Shown here piece after piece: positions 49,580 to 59,141 of a stretch of 64,000 nucleotides of DNA; position 1 is the stretch's first letter; each line of letters starts with the position of its first letter. A program made the position numbers and the translations under genes. The stretch covers positions 3,286,001-3,350,000 of the forward strand of contig NZ_CP147913.1 of the NCBI RefSeq assembly GCF_037414475.1, read 5' to 3'. Below the pieces are notes generated by a model. The model had not been told where the DNA came from, made no database searches, and saw only the letters and a program-made list of their open reading frames with translations. Source of the stretch: Myxococcus stipitatus. Lineage in GTDB: Bacteria > Myxococcota > Myxococcia > Myxococcales > Myxococcaceae.

Positions 49580-51298
49580 TCACGTGGGCTCGCGCTTGGG
49601 GAGGATGACCTCGAAGTGGCTGCCACGCCCCGGCTCGCTGCGCACGCGGATTTCCCCGCCGTGCGCCTCCACGATTTGCCGCGTGACGTAGAGCCCCAGG
49701 CCCAGCCCTCCGTAGTGGCGCTCGCTCACCGCGCGGCCGAAGCGCTCGAAGATGTGGGCCTGGTACTCCGGGGAGATGCCGATGCCCGCGTCCTCCACGC
49801 GCACCGCCACCTTGTCGCCCTCGTCCCGCAGCTCGATGTGCACCGGCTGGCCCGCGCCATACTTCAGCGCGTTGGAGAGCAGATGCGTGAGCACCTGCTC
49901 CAGCCGCGCCCGGTCCCAGTGCCCCCTCACGTCGCCGCGCGTGAAGAGCGACACCTGGGTGCCAGCCTGCGTCGCCGCGAGCGCCAGGTGCGCCTTCACC
50001 TCGCGCGCCAGCATCTCCAGGTCCATGTCCTCGCGCTGCAACGTCAGCCCGCCGCTGGACAGGCGCGACACGTCCAGCAGCCCGTCCACCAACCCCGCCA
50101 GCTTGTCCACCTGCCGCTGAACGACATCCAGTTGCGAGAGCACCATGGATGCGGGAATCGCGGAGGACAGGTCCGCGCGCGTCTGCCTGCGCAGCCACTG
50201 GAGGCGAAGCTGGAGCGGGGTGAGCGGCGTCTTCAATTCATGGCTCGCCACCGCGAGGAACTCATCGCGCAGGCGCACCGAGCGGCGCGCCTCCCGGTAC
50301 AGCCGCGCGTTGTCCACCAGCAGCGCCGCGCGGCGGGCCAGGTCCTGCGCCGTCTCCAGGTCCGCCTGGGTGTAGTGCCGCGAGGGTTGGACGGCGAGGA
50401 AGGTGAGCGCGCCCAGCGAGCGCCCCCGGGCCAACAGCGGCACGGAGAGGATGGAGTGGAAGCCCACGTCGCGCATGACGTCGTGGTGCGCGTCGCTCAC
50501 CGACACCCGGCGCAGCCAGGCCTCGTCCACGTCGTGCACCAGCAGGCTCTCCGCGTCGCGGGCCACGCGGGTGGTGGGGTGGACGCTGCCATCCGGCCCG
50601 GGAGGAAAGTCCCACACACGCGCGGCCAGCGCGTCCTGGCCCGGGTCCGCGTGCGCCACCGAGGTGCGCTGCACCGAGCCCGTCTCATCCTTCAAATCGA
50701 CGAAGCACCAGTCCGCCATGACCGGCACACACAGCCGGGCCAGCGTGTCGAGCGTGGCCTTCGGGTCCAGCGACGACGAGGCCAACAGGCGGCTGGCGTT
50801 GGCGAGGAAGGCCGCGCGTTGCTCGGAGGCCTCGGCTTCCGTGCGCGCGCGCTGCTCCTCGCGCAAGAGGCGCGCGGACTCCAGCGCCAGGCCCGCCAGG
50901 CGGACCAGCGCGGAGAGCGCCTCATCGTCCTCCGCGCTGAAGTCCCCCACCTCCCGGTCGAAGAGGTGGAGCATGCCGGCGCCCGAGGGCAACGGCACGG
51001 AGAGCCAGCCCCGAGGCTCCGCGCGAGTGCCCCGTCCCCCGCCTGCTCTCCGGGCGGAGTCCTCGGCGGACGGCACGCTGTAGCCCCCCCAATCCTCATA
51101 GGCCCGTGAGAGCGACGTGACGCTCGCCCCCTTCGTCCTCCCCGGAGCGGGCGTCAACACGACGGTCGCCTGGTGTGCGCGTGTCAGCCGGCGCGCGACG
51201 TCCACGAGCACCTCGAGCGCCTCCTCGACGCTGACCGCGGACGGGGGCTGCCTGGAGTCCGCGCTCCGAGCCTCCGGGCGCACCTGTTCCATCGGCAT
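49580..51298 (-). CDS. GAF-domain sensor histidine kinase
   Basis: A 572-residue soluble kinase. The N-terminal half has two GAF-like sensor modules (about 25-140 and 170-320; the second has LARLCVPVMADWCFVDL and VGFHSILSVPLLARGRSLGA). The kinase core has VASHELKTPLTPL with the phosphoacceptor His, LLSNALKYG, EDAGIGISPEY and GGLGLGLYVTRQI. Three ATG codons crowd the start (51304, 51298, 51292); AGAGGA lies 7 bases before 51298, so I chose that one. It follows the ABC ATPase gene by 78 bases on the same strand and may belong to that operon. Confidence 0.9.
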   Translation of the reverse strand: MPMEQVRPEARSADSRQPPSAVSVEEALEVLVDVARRLTRAHQATVVLTPAPGRTKGASVTSLSRAYEDWGGYSVPSAEDSARRAGGGRGTRAEPRGWLSVPLPSGAGMLHLFDREVGDFSAEDDEALSALVRLAGLALESARLLREEQRARTEAEASEQRAAFLANASRLLASSSLDPKATLDTLARLCVPVMADWCFVDLKDETGSVQRTSVAHADPGQDALAARVWDFPPGPDGSVHPTTRVARDAESLLVHDVDEAWLRRVSVSDAHHDVMRDVGFHSILSVPLLARGRSLGALTFLAVQPSRHYTQADLETAQDLARRAALLVDNARLYREARRSVRLRDEFLAVASHELKTPLTPLQLRLQWLRRQTRADLSSAIPASMVLSQLDVVQRQVDKLAGLVDGLLDVSRLSSGGLTLQREDMDLEMLAREVKAHLALAATQAGTQVSLFTRGDVRGHWDRARLEQVLTHLLSNALKYGAGQPVHIELRDEGDKVAVRVEDAGIGISPEYQAHIFERFGRAVSERHYGGLGLGLYVTRQIVEAHGGEIRVRSEPGRGSHFEVILPKREPT

Positions 51299-51376
51299 GT
51301 CCATATCCTCTACCCATACCCACAACCCTGGCCGGGCCCGCACGGCTCATTCCCAGGGAAGGAATATGCGCATGCG

Positions 51377-52708
51377 TCACTGGAGCGACAGCGTCTCGAG
51401 CTCCTCGTCGTAGGCCCACAAGTCTCCAAACCGCCCCCAGCGCACCAGGGTGTCGAAGATGCGCTCGTAGTCCTCGAAGGGCATGTGAAGCACGATGAGC
51501 TCGAGCACCTGCTCGCGCCGCAGCTCCTTGCGCGGCTGCTGCTCCAGCACGGAGTGGAGCTGGCGGAAGATGCCCAGCCGGAGCACCTGCTGCCGCCAGA
51601 GCGCCTTGCGGCCAGGCACGTCCGCGTCCAGGAAGCTGCTGGCGATGGGCGACAGCACCACCATCCGTTTGGGGGTGTCCACCAGCTCCAGCATCTCCGC
51701 GGCCTTCACCACGTTGATGGCCTTGCCGAACTCCTGGGCCGTGTCCGTGGCCATGCGGAACACATCCTCCGAGCCGCCGCGCGCGCCCAGGTACTCCAGG
51801 AGGCCCACCACCTGGCTGGTGCTCACCGTGGGCAAGGGCTCCATGTTGGAGGCCGGACTCACCTCGGCGGGCTGGGGCACGGATGGAGCCTGCTCGTCCG
51901 GCAGCTCGTGGCCGGTGATGGTGTCGTGCAGCCGGTCCACCATGCGGAGCAACTCCGGCGAGCGGTAGTCCCGGGGACGCGGCAGCGTGTTCTCCACCAC
52001 CGCGCGCACCACGCCCGGATGAGCGCCGAGCACCACGATGCGGTCCGCCATGTAGACGACCTCCTTGATGTCGTGGCTCACCATCAGGATGGACGAGGAC
52101 CGCCGGTGCTTGGCCGTCCACAGGTCCAGGACCTCCGCGCGCAAGCTCTCCGCCGTCAGCGCGTCCACCTGGCTGAAGGGCTCGTCCATGAAGAGCATCT
52201 CCGGGTCCAGGGAGAAGGCGCGCGCCATGCCCACGCGCTGCTTCATGCCTCCGGACAGCTCGCGCGGATACGCCTCCTCGAAGCCGTTGAGCCCCACGAT
52301 GCGCACGGCGTGGGCGGCGCGCTCGTGCACCTCCTCGCGCGGCAGGCCCGCGGCCTGGAGGACCACCTCCACGTTCTGGATGACGGTCATCCACGGGTAG
52401 AGCGCGAAGGATTGGAAGACGATGGCCACGCCGGGGTTGAGCCCCGTCAGCGGCTTGCCGTGAGCGAGCACCTCGCCTCGCGTGGGGCGAATCAAACCCG
52501 CGAGGATGCGCAGGATGGTGGACTTGCCACAGCCCGAGGGCCCGAGGAGACAGACGACCTCGTTGGGGCGCACCTGGAGGTTGATGTCCCGGAGCACGGG
52601 CAGCGGCGCGCCGTTGGGCTGGGTGAAGTCCTGAGACACGCCTCGCAGCTCGCAGAGCGGCTCGGTGAGGGAAGGTTCGGGGCGGAGGTCCATGGCGGAG
52701 AGACTCAT
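51377..52708 (-). CDS. NitT/TauT-type ABC transporter ATPase with C-terminal AAA-associated domain
   Basis: A 443-residue ATPase. Walker A GPSGCGKST, signature LSGGMKQRVGMARAFS, Walker B EMLFMDEPF and switch VSHDIKE place it with nitrate/sulfonate/taurine transporter ATPases. The extra 150 residues at the C-terminus (VVGLLEYLGARGGSEDVFRM ... ELIVLHMPFEDYERIFDTL) match the AAA-associated domain found in a subset of these. ATG 52708 shares one base with the permease stop (TGATG), so translation is coupled. No periplasmic binding protein gene lies in the operon. Substrate unknown. Confidence 0.9.
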   Translation of the reverse strand: MSLSAMDLRPEPSLTEPLCELRGVSQDFTQPNGAPLPVLRDINLQVRPNEVVCLLGPSGCGKSTILRILAGLIRPTRGEVLAHGKPLTGLNPGVAIVFQSFALYPWMTVIQNVEVVLQAAGLPREEVHERAAHAVRIVGLNGFEEAYPRELSGGMKQRVGMARAFSLDPEMLFMDEPFSQVDALTAESLRAEVLDLWTAKHRRSSSILMVSHDIKEVVYMADRIVVLGAHPGVVRAVVENTLPRPRDYRSPELLRMVDRLHDTITGHELPDEQAPSVPQPAEVSPASNMEPLPTVSTSQVVGLLEYLGARGGSEDVFRMATDTAQEFGKAINVVKAAEMLELVDTPKRMVVLSPIASSFLDADVPGRKALWRQQVLRLGIFRQLHSVLEQQPRKELRREQVLELIVLHMPFEDYERIFDTLVRWGRFGDLWAYDEELETLSLQ

Positions 52709-54444
52709 CAGCTCAGTGAGAAGCGCGTGCGGGCCAGCGTGTGGAGCCGCTTCCACACCAGACGGTTGAAGGTCACCACCACCGCGGACATCACCACGAC
52801 GCTCACGGCGAGCAGTGGGAAGTTCGCCCCCGCCGCGGCCTGGCTGATTTGCGAGCCCAGGCCCGGCGCCACGAGGACCTCGCCTCGGAAGTGGGCCAAC
52901 TCCGCGACGATGCTCGCGTTCCAGGCCCCTCCCGCGGCGGTCATCCAGCCTGTCAGGAGGTAGGGGAAGATGGCGGGCAGGTAGAGCGTGCGGAAGCGCA
53001 GCCAGCCGCGGATGTTGTAGCCGCGCGCCATCTCGCGCAGGTCCGCGGGGATGGCCGTGGCACCGGCGACGACGTTGAAGAGGATGTACCACTGGGTGCC
53101 CAGCAGCATCAGGACGATGCTCCCCCACCCCAGGCCCACGCCCGCGAACGCCAGGCCGGCGATGACGATGGGGAAGAGCATGGGCGCGGGGAAGGACGCC
53201 ACCACCTGCACCACGGGCTGGAGCAGCCGGGACCACCGGGGCGACAGGCCGATGGCCAGCCCCGCGGGCACCGCCCACAGCGTCCCGATGAACGTGGACA
53301 ACAGCACGCGCCCCAGCGTCACCAGGGACAGGCCCAGCGTCTTGCCCCACTGCGCCAGCGACACCTCACGCATGATGAGCACCAGGCGATAGGCGCCCAG
53401 GAGCATCAGCACGACCAGCGCGGCGAAGAGCACGTGCGACAGCTTGCCGGTGAGCGGGCTCCTCGTGGCCTTGCGTTCAGAGGAGGGCGCGGGCTTCGCG
53501 CGCGGCTGAACCAACTGAGACAACCGGCTGAAGCCCGAGCGGGCCAGCACCAGCAGCCGCGAGCGGCGCAGCAGGTCGAGGAACCAGGAGTCCATCGCCT
53601 CCGTCTGGCCTCCTTCCTCGACGCGGAACTTCTGGGCCCAGACGACGACGGGGCGCCAGAGGACCTGGTCCAGGAAGACAATCATGAGGGTCATCGCCAG
53701 GATGGCCCACAGCATGGCGGGCACGTCGCCGTGAGCCACGGCCACGCTCATGTACGAGCCCAGGCCGGGCAGCCGGAAGTCCCGGTCACCCAGCACGAAG
53801 GCTTCGTTGATCATCAGGAAGAACCACCCGCCGGCCATGCTCATCATGCTGTTCCAGACGAGGCCGATGGTGGCGAAGGGAAGCTCCACCCACTTCAGCT
53901 GCTGCCAACGATTGAACCGATAGACGGTGGCGGCCTCGCGCTGCTCGGTGGGGACCGAGCGCAGCGAGTGGTAGTAGCTGAACGTCATGTTCCAGGCCTG
54001 TCCGGTGAAGATCATCAGGACGGCCGCCAGCTCCAGGCCCACGTTGCTCGTGGGGAACGCGGCGACCAGCGCCAGCACGAGCCCGGGCATGAAGCCCAGG
54101 ACGGGGATGCTCTGGAGGATGTCGAGCAGCGGCAGGAGGACGCGCTCGGCCATCCGGTCCTTCGCGGCCCAGTAGCCATAGACGAGCGTGAAGGCGAGCG
54201 AGAAGACGTAGGCGATGAGCCCCCGGGACATCGAGAAGAAGGTGTACTCGGGCAGGGCGCTGGGGGACAGGTCGATGTCCACGGTGGGCCGCAACGCTCC
54301 GGTCCACTCGTGGGCGGCGTGGAGTCCTCCGAAGAGGGCTCCGGCGAGACCTGCGATGACGAGCACGTCCACGATGCTGAAGCGGCGCCCGCGCGTCAGC
54401 GTGGCGTTGGAGTCACCCCAGGTCACCGCGGGTGTTGTCTTCAT
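52708..54444 (-). CDS. ABC transporter permease, two fused BPD-type domains
   Basis: A 578-residue inner-membrane protein made of two permease halves, about residues 20-280 and 335-578, each with five to six helices and an EAA-like loop (EQREAATVYRFNRWQQLKWV in the first, REMARGYNIRGWLRFRTLYL in the second). The fused form replaces the homodimer found in most NitT/TauT systems. It starts within the stop of the KinB-like gene (four-base overlap) and ends in the start of the ATPase gene. Without a binding protein the substrate is open; the fused permease plus AAA-associated ATPase pair is known in several phyla without a defined cargo. Confidence 0.9.
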   Translation of the reverse strand: MKTTPAVTWGDSNATLTRGRRFSIVDVLVIAGLAGALFGGLHAAHEWTGALRPTVDIDLSPSALPEYTFFSMSRGLIAYVFSLAFTLVYGYWAAKDRMAERVLLPLLDILQSIPVLGFMPGLVLALVAAFPTSNVGLELAAVLMIFTGQAWNMTFSYYHSLRSVPTEQREAATVYRFNRWQQLKWVELPFATIGLVWNSMMSMAGGWFFLMINEAFVLGDRDFRLPGLGSYMSVAVAHGDVPAMLWAILAMTLMIVFLDQVLWRPVVVWAQKFRVEEGGQTEAMDSWFLDLLRRSRLLVLARSGFSRLSQLVQPRAKPAPSSERKATRSPLTGKLSHVLFAALVVLMLLGAYRLVLIMREVSLAQWGKTLGLSLVTLGRVLLSTFIGTLWAVPAGLAIGLSPRWSRLLQPVVQVVASFPAPMLFPIVIAGLAFAGVGLGWGSIVLMLLGTQWYILFNVVAGATAIPADLREMARGYNIRGWLRFRTLYLPAIFPYLLTGWMTAAGGAWNASIVAELAHFRGEVLVAPGLGSQISQAAAGANFPLLAVSVVVMSAVVVTFNRLVWKRLHTLARTRFSLS

Positions 54445-56312
54445 TCCACGCCTCCGTTGCGGTGGTCCGGAAGGACCATGGCGATGGTGGTTCCTTGTCC
54501 CAAGGCGCCCGGCTCGCAGCGGATGGAGCCGCCGTGGGCTTCGACAATCTGCCGGGCCAGATAGAGGCCGATGCCGGAGCCCTTCACCCCTTCGTCGGCG
54601 CTCGCGAGGTAGTGCTCGACGCGGAAGAACTTCTCGAAGATGCGCTCGCGGTACTCCTCGGGGATTCCCACGCCGGTGTCCGTCACGGCGAGCTCCACGC
54701 CGCCCGTGGGGCCTTGAGCCCGCGTCGCGGACACGGTGATGACTCCGCCGCGCGGCGTGTACTTGAGCGCGTTGGTGAGGATGTTGGAGAGCACGGACTG
54801 GAGGCGCGCGGAGTCGCCCCGGAAGGCGCCGGGCAAATCCTGCGCGAGCGCGACCTGGAGGCTGACTCCGGCCTCTTCGCAGCGGGGCCGCAATGTTCGC
54901 AGCGTCTGCCCCACGAGCGAGGCCGCGTCCACGCGGTCCCACGTCAAGCGCAGCTGCCCGGCCTCCAGGCGTGTCAGGTCGAGGAACTCGTCGATGGTGG
55001 TGGAGAGTTGCTCCACGCCGAGCAGGGCCGTGGCGAGCAGGTCCTGTTGACGTGGGAGCAGACCGCTGGCGCCCTCGCGCAGCATGAGCAGCGTCATGCG
55101 CAGGGTCGTCAGCGGGGTGCGCAGCTCGTGCGAGGCGACGGCGACCAGTTCGACGCGGGTCTCGTTGAGGCGGACCCAATCCGTCACATCGGAGAGCACG
55201 AGGACGGCGCCGGGCCGGCCGGCGGAGAAGCCGGGGACCACGACGGCGCGCGGGAGCAACTGGCGCTCTTCATTCGTGCCCGGGATGTGGATGGCGCGGG
55301 AGAGGTCTCCCTCGGCGGGGGTCTGCGTGGGCTCGCCACGCAGGGTGGCCTGGAGGGACTCGCGGACCTGGGGCGTCAGGGGCAAGGCGGTGAAGTGGAC
55401 GGAGTGGAAGCGCGCGGCGCCGAGGAGCAGCCGCGCCTTCTCGTTCGCGGAGGAGACGAAGCCTTCGGGGTCGATGACGACCACCGCGTCCGGCAGGGCC
55501 TCGAGGGTGGCTTCGAGGGTGTCTCGGGCGCGCATCACCTCGCCCAGGTTGGACCGGCGGAACTCCGCGAGGTTCTCGGCCATGCGGTTGAAGCCCTCGG
55601 CCAGACGCCCCAGCTCATCGCCGGAGGTGTGGCGGAGCCGATGCTCGAAGTCGCCCTGGCGCATCGCCTCCACGCCGCGGGTGAGTTCCTTGAGCGGCCA
55701 GACGATGACGCGGGCGAGGTGGAGCGCCACCACCACGGACAGGACGAACGCCGCGAGGGAGATGAGGGTGACGATGCCGGTGGCGCGGGTCGCCTCGTCG
55801 CGAGCCCAGGCGGCGGCGTGGCGGGTGGATTCGGCGTGGTGTTCCCGGACGCGTCCGACCTCCGCCACGGCGCTGCGGAGTGCGGGATTCACGTCGCGGT
55901 GATAGCGGGCGATGGCGTCCTGCTGGCCCGAGGAGGACATCAGTCCATCTCCGGCGATGCGATACGCCTCGATGGCGCGGCGCAAGGCTTTCGCCATCTC
56001 GCGTTCATCGGGCCGGGAGAGCAGCGCCTCGATGCGTGGCAGGGCCATGGCCACACCTTCGCGCTCACGAGCGAGGACCGCGGGGGCCTCGGGGTCTCCG
56101 GCGAGTCCCAAGAGGAGCGCATCGTCTTCACGCTCGAGCGCGAGCGCGAGCTCCGCCGTGGCACCCGTGACGTCCTGGGTGTCCGCGAGAGCGCGGCCCA
56201 CCTCGCGGCTCATCCGGTCGAACAGGATGGCGCTCCACAGGCCGGAGGCCACCGTGGTCAGGACCAACATGGCTCCGGCCAACAGGAAGCGTGTACGCAG
56301 CCCAGCCCTCAT
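54441..56312 (-). CDS. membrane sensor histidine kinase, KinB-like
   Basis: A 623-residue kinase. Membrane helices at about 8-32 and 175-197 enclose a helical periplasmic sensor (four-helix-bundle type). HAMP (RVIVWPLKELTRGVEAMRQG), PAS (TLEALPDAVVVIDPEGFVS), phosphoacceptor box VASHELRTPLTTL, and ATPase motifs LTNALKYTP, DTGVGIPEEY, GSGIGLYLARQI follow. This architecture is that of KinB, the partner of AlgB. ATG 56312 has GAGGAGGGG upstream, and the gene starts 13 bases after the AlgB-like regulator. It is co-translated with the ABC permease downstream, so the transporter may be its sensory or output partner. Confidence 0.9.
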   Translation of the reverse strand: MRAGLRTRFLLAGAMLVLTTVASGLWSAILFDRMSREVGRALADTQDVTGATAELALALEREDDALLLGLAGDPEAPAVLAREREGVAMALPRIEALLSRPDEREMAKALRRAIEAYRIAGDGLMSSSGQQDAIARYHRDVNPALRSAVAEVGRVREHHAESTRHAAAWARDEATRATGIVTLISLAAFVLSVVVALHLARVIVWPLKELTRGVEAMRQGDFEHRLRHTSGDELGRLAEGFNRMAENLAEFRRSNLGEVMRARDTLEATLEALPDAVVVIDPEGFVSSANEKARLLLGAARFHSVHFTALPLTPQVRESLQATLRGEPTQTPAEGDLSRAIHIPGTNEERQLLPRAVVVPGFSAGRPGAVLVLSDVTDWVRLNETRVELVAVASHELRTPLTTLRMTLLMLREGASGLLPRQQDLLATALLGVEQLSTTIDEFLDLTRLEAGQLRLTWDRVDAASLVGQTLRTLRPRCEEAGVSLQVALAQDLPGAFRGDSARLQSVLSNILTNALKYTPRGGVITVSATRAQGPTGGVELAVTDTGVGIPEEYRERIFEKFFRVEHYLASADEGVKGSGIGLYLARQIVEAHGGSIRCEPGALGQGTTIAMVLPDHRNGGVE

Positions 56313-56325
56313 CCCCGTCCCCTCC

Positions 56326-57708
56326 TCACGACAATCCGTACCGCTTGCGCTTGCGCTGAAGGGTCGTCGCGTCGATGCCCAACGTTCGCGCGGCGGCCTC
56401 CAACGAAGGCGCGCGCGCGACCACTCGAGCGATGTGCTCACGCTCCAGCGACTCCAGCGAGACATCCGCGCCCAGCGCCACTCGCACCGCGTCCACGGGT
56501 GCCACAGGTGAGCTGTCGGATGGCGCGGGAGGAATGCCCAGATCTTCCGGATGCACCACCGACGAAGCCGCGAGAATGGCCGCCCGCTCGACCGCGTTGC
56601 GCAGCTCCCTCAAGTTCCCCGGCCAGCCATACGCACTCAGCGCGCGCTCCGCTCCCGGCGCGAACGACAGCGACTCATGCCGCTGCCGCTTCGCGAAGAA
56701 CGCCAGGTAGTGCCGCGCCAGCGGGAGGATGTCCTCGGGCCTCTCGCGCAACGGCGGCAGCGTGAGCGTCACGACGTTCAACCGGTAGAGCAAATCCTCC
56801 CGGAAGCGCCCGCCTCGCACGTCCTCCTCCAGCGGCTTGTTCGTCGCCGCGATGATGCGAACATCCGCCTGCCGCTCCACCGCTTCGCCCAATCGCTCGA
56901 AGGTCCGGTCATTGAGGAAGCGCAACAGCCGCGCCTGCGCATCCGGCCCCAGGTCGCCCACTTCATCCAGGAACAGCGTGCCCCCTTCGGCCTCCTGCAC
57001 CTTTCCCTGCGCATCCGCGACCGCGCCCGTGAACGCCCCCTTGCGATGACCGAAGAGCGTGCTGCTCATCAAGTCGCTCGACAGCGCGGGGCAGTTCACC
57101 GTGACGAAGGGCGCGGTGGCCCGCCCACTGCGCGCCCGCAACCACCGCGCCAGCACGTTCTTCCCCGTCCCACTCTCGCCTCGCAGCAGGACGACACAAT
57201 CCGCGCGGGCCGCGCGCTGCGCCGTCTGGAGGAAGTTCGTGAACGCCGGACTCGAGGACTCGAACTGGCTCTCCGCGTCCGTCTCCCCCAGGCGCTCCTG
57301 GAGCTCCGACACCCGCCGCTGAAGGACCCGCGCCTCCACGACACGCCGGGCCGCGAGCCGGACCTGCTCGGGCGTGAAGGGCTTGGGCAGATAATCCACC
57401 GCCCCCAGCTTCATCGCCTCCACCGCCGTCTCGAACGTGGCGAAGGCCGTGATGACGATGACCCCCACGCCCGGTTGCCGCCGCAGCAACTCCGGCAACA
57501 AGTCCAACCCCGACTCGGAGCCCAACCACAAATCCAGGAACACGACGTCGAAGCGGCTCCGCTCCAGCGCATCCAGCGCGCCGCCCGAGGTCCCCACGCC
57601 GAGGACGCGGCCCGCGCCTGCCTCCAGGCACAGCCGGAGCGACTGTCGCACCCCCGCGTCGTCGTCGACGATGAGCGCGGACCAGGGTGTGGATTGAGAT
57701 TCCGTCAT
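56326..57708 (-). CDS. sigma-54-dependent response regulator, AlgB-like
   Basis: A 460-residue enhancer-binding protein. Receiver Asp59 ([14 protein letters not shown]), Lys109; AAA+ domain with GESGTGKN (178-185; Asn in place of the usual Glu), canonical GAFTGA (224-229), [12 protein letters not shown] and [11 protein letters not shown]; Fis-type helix-turn-helix at the end ([20 protein letters not shown]), which matches AlgB-type regulators better than NtrC. The start ATG 57708 overlaps the stop of a truncated RND gene (ATGA). With the KinB-like kinase 13 bases downstream it forms a two-component pair at the head of an ABC transporter operon. Confidence 0.93.
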   Translation of the reverse strand: MTESQSTPWSALIVDDDAGVRQSLRLCLEAGAGRVLGVGTSGGALDALERSRFDVVFLDLWLGSESGLDLLPELLRRQPGVGVIVITAFATFETAVEAMKLGAVDYLPKPFTPEQVRLAARRVVEARVLQRRVSELQERLGETDAESQFESSSPAFTNFLQTAQRAARADCVVLLRGESGTGKNVLARWLRARSGRATAPFVTVNCPALSSDLMSSTLFGHRKGAFTGAVADAQGKVQEAEGGTLFLDEVGDLGPDAQARLLRFLNDRTFERLGEAVERQADVRIIAATNKPLEEDVRGGRFREDLLYRLNVVTLTLPPLRERPEDILPLARHYLAFFAKRQRHESLSFAPGAERALSAYGWPGNLRELRNAVERAAILAASSVVHPEDLGIPPAPSDSSPVAPVDAVRVALGADVSLESLEREHIARVVARAPSLEAAARTLGIDATTLQRKRKRYGLS

Positions 57709-57926
57709 GAGACCTCCGGGAGCGCGTGCACGGGCTGAAGGGCCTCGGCAGGGTATCTCTCGGGGAGTGGTGGAACGAGAAGCCGATAGACGACCCGCAC
57801 GACGAAGAGCGCGAGGAGTGTCGAGCTGAACAAGCCCCAGACAATGACCGTGGCCAGCGGACGCTGGACGTCAGACCCCAGCCCCGTGGCCAGTGATGCG
57901 GGCAACAATCCCTGGATGGCCACCAT
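57705..57926 (-). pseudogene. C-terminal remnant of an RND efflux transporter (CusA/CzcA-like)
   Basis: About 73 residues: [20 protein letters not shown] and [20 protein letters not shown] are the unmistakable last two transmembrane segments of heavy-metal-type RND pumps, which normally exceed 1000 residues. Upstream of about 57926 the similarity ends abruptly and no other RND part is visible in any frame up to 58478. The stop overlaps the AlgB-like start (ATGA), as would be seen in an ancestral pump-regulator operon. A deletion has removed the rest. A functional two-helix peptide is possible but unlikely. Confidence 0.7.
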
Positions 57927-58478
57927 CGCAACCTGAGCCCACGCGGGCTGAAGCACTCCTCTGGGCCAGGCGGCTCCGGAGCCGCGCCCACCTCGCGGTG
58001 GCGCCACCACCCGCGACGCTGAAGCCCCTGTGCGCCCCAGCAGGGCTCGCGGAAGCGAGTGCGGTGTATTCACCGTGGCCAACTGGACGCACCGTGGCCG
58101 GAGGCTGGCCATCCGCACGCGGGCTCTCCACGCTGCGACGACGCTCGGCACCAGCCCCCGCCAGCATCTCCAGGATGTCGTTGGAATCTTCATCTCGGGC
58201 CTGTTCGGGCCCGGCCCAAGGCAAGCTCCATGCCCGACATCGGAGGCAGGCCAGGGGTGTGCCCGCTCCTCTCACGCGCGCAGGGATTCCCCTCCCGCAT
58301 CCCGGCGGAACGCAGGTGCCCACCCAGGGCGGACAGGCATTCCGCCGGGACACACAGGAGCGGTTGGTGTCAGCCCCTTTCGCCGAGGCACCGGACGCTG
58401 CAGGGACCTCCGCGAACGGGGTGAGCCGATGCCGTTGCCGCGACTGCGCCTGTTGCCTGCACGGTATGGTCGCACGCC
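57927..58478. other. 552-bp gene-free stretch with an 11-bp inverted repeat
   Basis: No convincing gene lies here in any frame; open frames are Arg/Pro/Ala-rich shadows. TCCCGGCGGAA (58300-58310) is the exact reverse complement of TTCCGCCGGGA (58340-58350), with a 29-base spacer. The stretch borders the RND remnant and is probably the scar of the deletion that removed the pump gene; it must also contain the promoter of the minus-strand operon and that of the NTF2-like gene at 58479. Confidence 0.4.
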
Positions 58479-58859
58479 ATGGAAGACCGAGAGACGAGTT
58501 CGGGCCCGCGCCCGCGAGAAGTGGTCAAGCAGTGGGTGGAGCGCTTCAACGCGGCGGATGTCGAGGGGCTCGCCGCGCTCTACCGCGAGGACGCGGTGAA
58601 CCATCAGGTCGCGAACGAGCCCGTCGAAGGCAAGGCTCGAATCCGCGAGATGTTCCAGCGAGAGTTCGCGGCGGCCAAGATGGTCTGCATCGTCGAACAG
58701 ATTCTCGAAGATGCCCCGTGGGCGATTCTGGAGTGGAAGGACCCGCTCGGCCTCAGAGGTTGCGGCTTCTTCCAGATAGAGAACGGGTTGATCCGCTTCC
58801 AGCGCGGCTATTGGGACAAGCTCTCCTTCCTGCGCATGCACGGGCTGCCCATCGAGTAG
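58479..58859 (+). CDS. NTF2-like/SnoaL-like protein, ketosteroid-isomerase fold
   Basis: A 126-residue soluble protein of the SnoaL/nuclear transport factor 2 fold. The opening VVKQWVERFNAADVEGLAAL and YREDAVNHQVANEPVEGKAR are typical of this fold, with His in NHQV lining the pocket. The last strands (GCGFFQIENGLIRFQRGYWD) close the cone. Members include isomerases, cyclases and pure binding proteins, so the activity cannot be named. ATG 58479 gives the standard length. It precedes the kynurenine operon by 282 bases on the same strand but is probably a separate unit. Confidence 0.8.
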   Translation: MEDRETSSGPRPREVVKQWVERFNAADVEGLAALYREDAVNHQVANEPVEGKARIREMFQREFAAAKMVCIVEQILEDAPWAILEWKDPLGLRGCGFFQIENGLIRFQRGYWDKLSFLRMHGLPIE

Positions 58860-59038
58860 CGCGGGCCTCGGTGCCGGTCGCTCCCCCATCGACCTGGCAT
58901 CTTTGTCCTTCCGCGTCATCCCCTCGGGCCGCGCGGCCTTCCTCGCCGCGGAGACGGACCCTCCGCCGGGCGGTGTCAGGCGTACGCCACGGGATGTGGC
59001 ACCAAGCGAGGGGCACTGAACGCCCCTGGCGGTGATGC

Positions 59039-59067
59039 TGGTGACGGGTCGAGCGGTTGCGTACATT
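59039..59067 (+). promoter_or_regulatory. candidate promoter of the kynurenine operon
   Basis: TACATT at 59062-59067 as -10 and TGGTGA at 59039-59044 as a poor -35 with 17-base spacing, 74 bases before the operon's first ATG. A GGGC-rich hairpin (AGGGGC/GCCCCT, 59009-59027) lies just upstream. TACATTGC also occurs at 1052-1059 before cobT. Tentative. Confidence 0.28.
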
Positions 59068-59141
59068 GCGCCGCGTTCGACCTGGGTCTGGCGTGGGCAC
59101 TCGCGGTCCACGGCGGGAGTGGGCACACACGGAGGTCCGCC

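Noticed and set aside
58860..59141. tRNA or small RNA gene in the gap before the kynurenine operon
   Set aside because: Only a short GGGGC hairpin was seen; no cloverleaf or conserved T-loop (GGTTCGAAT) is present.
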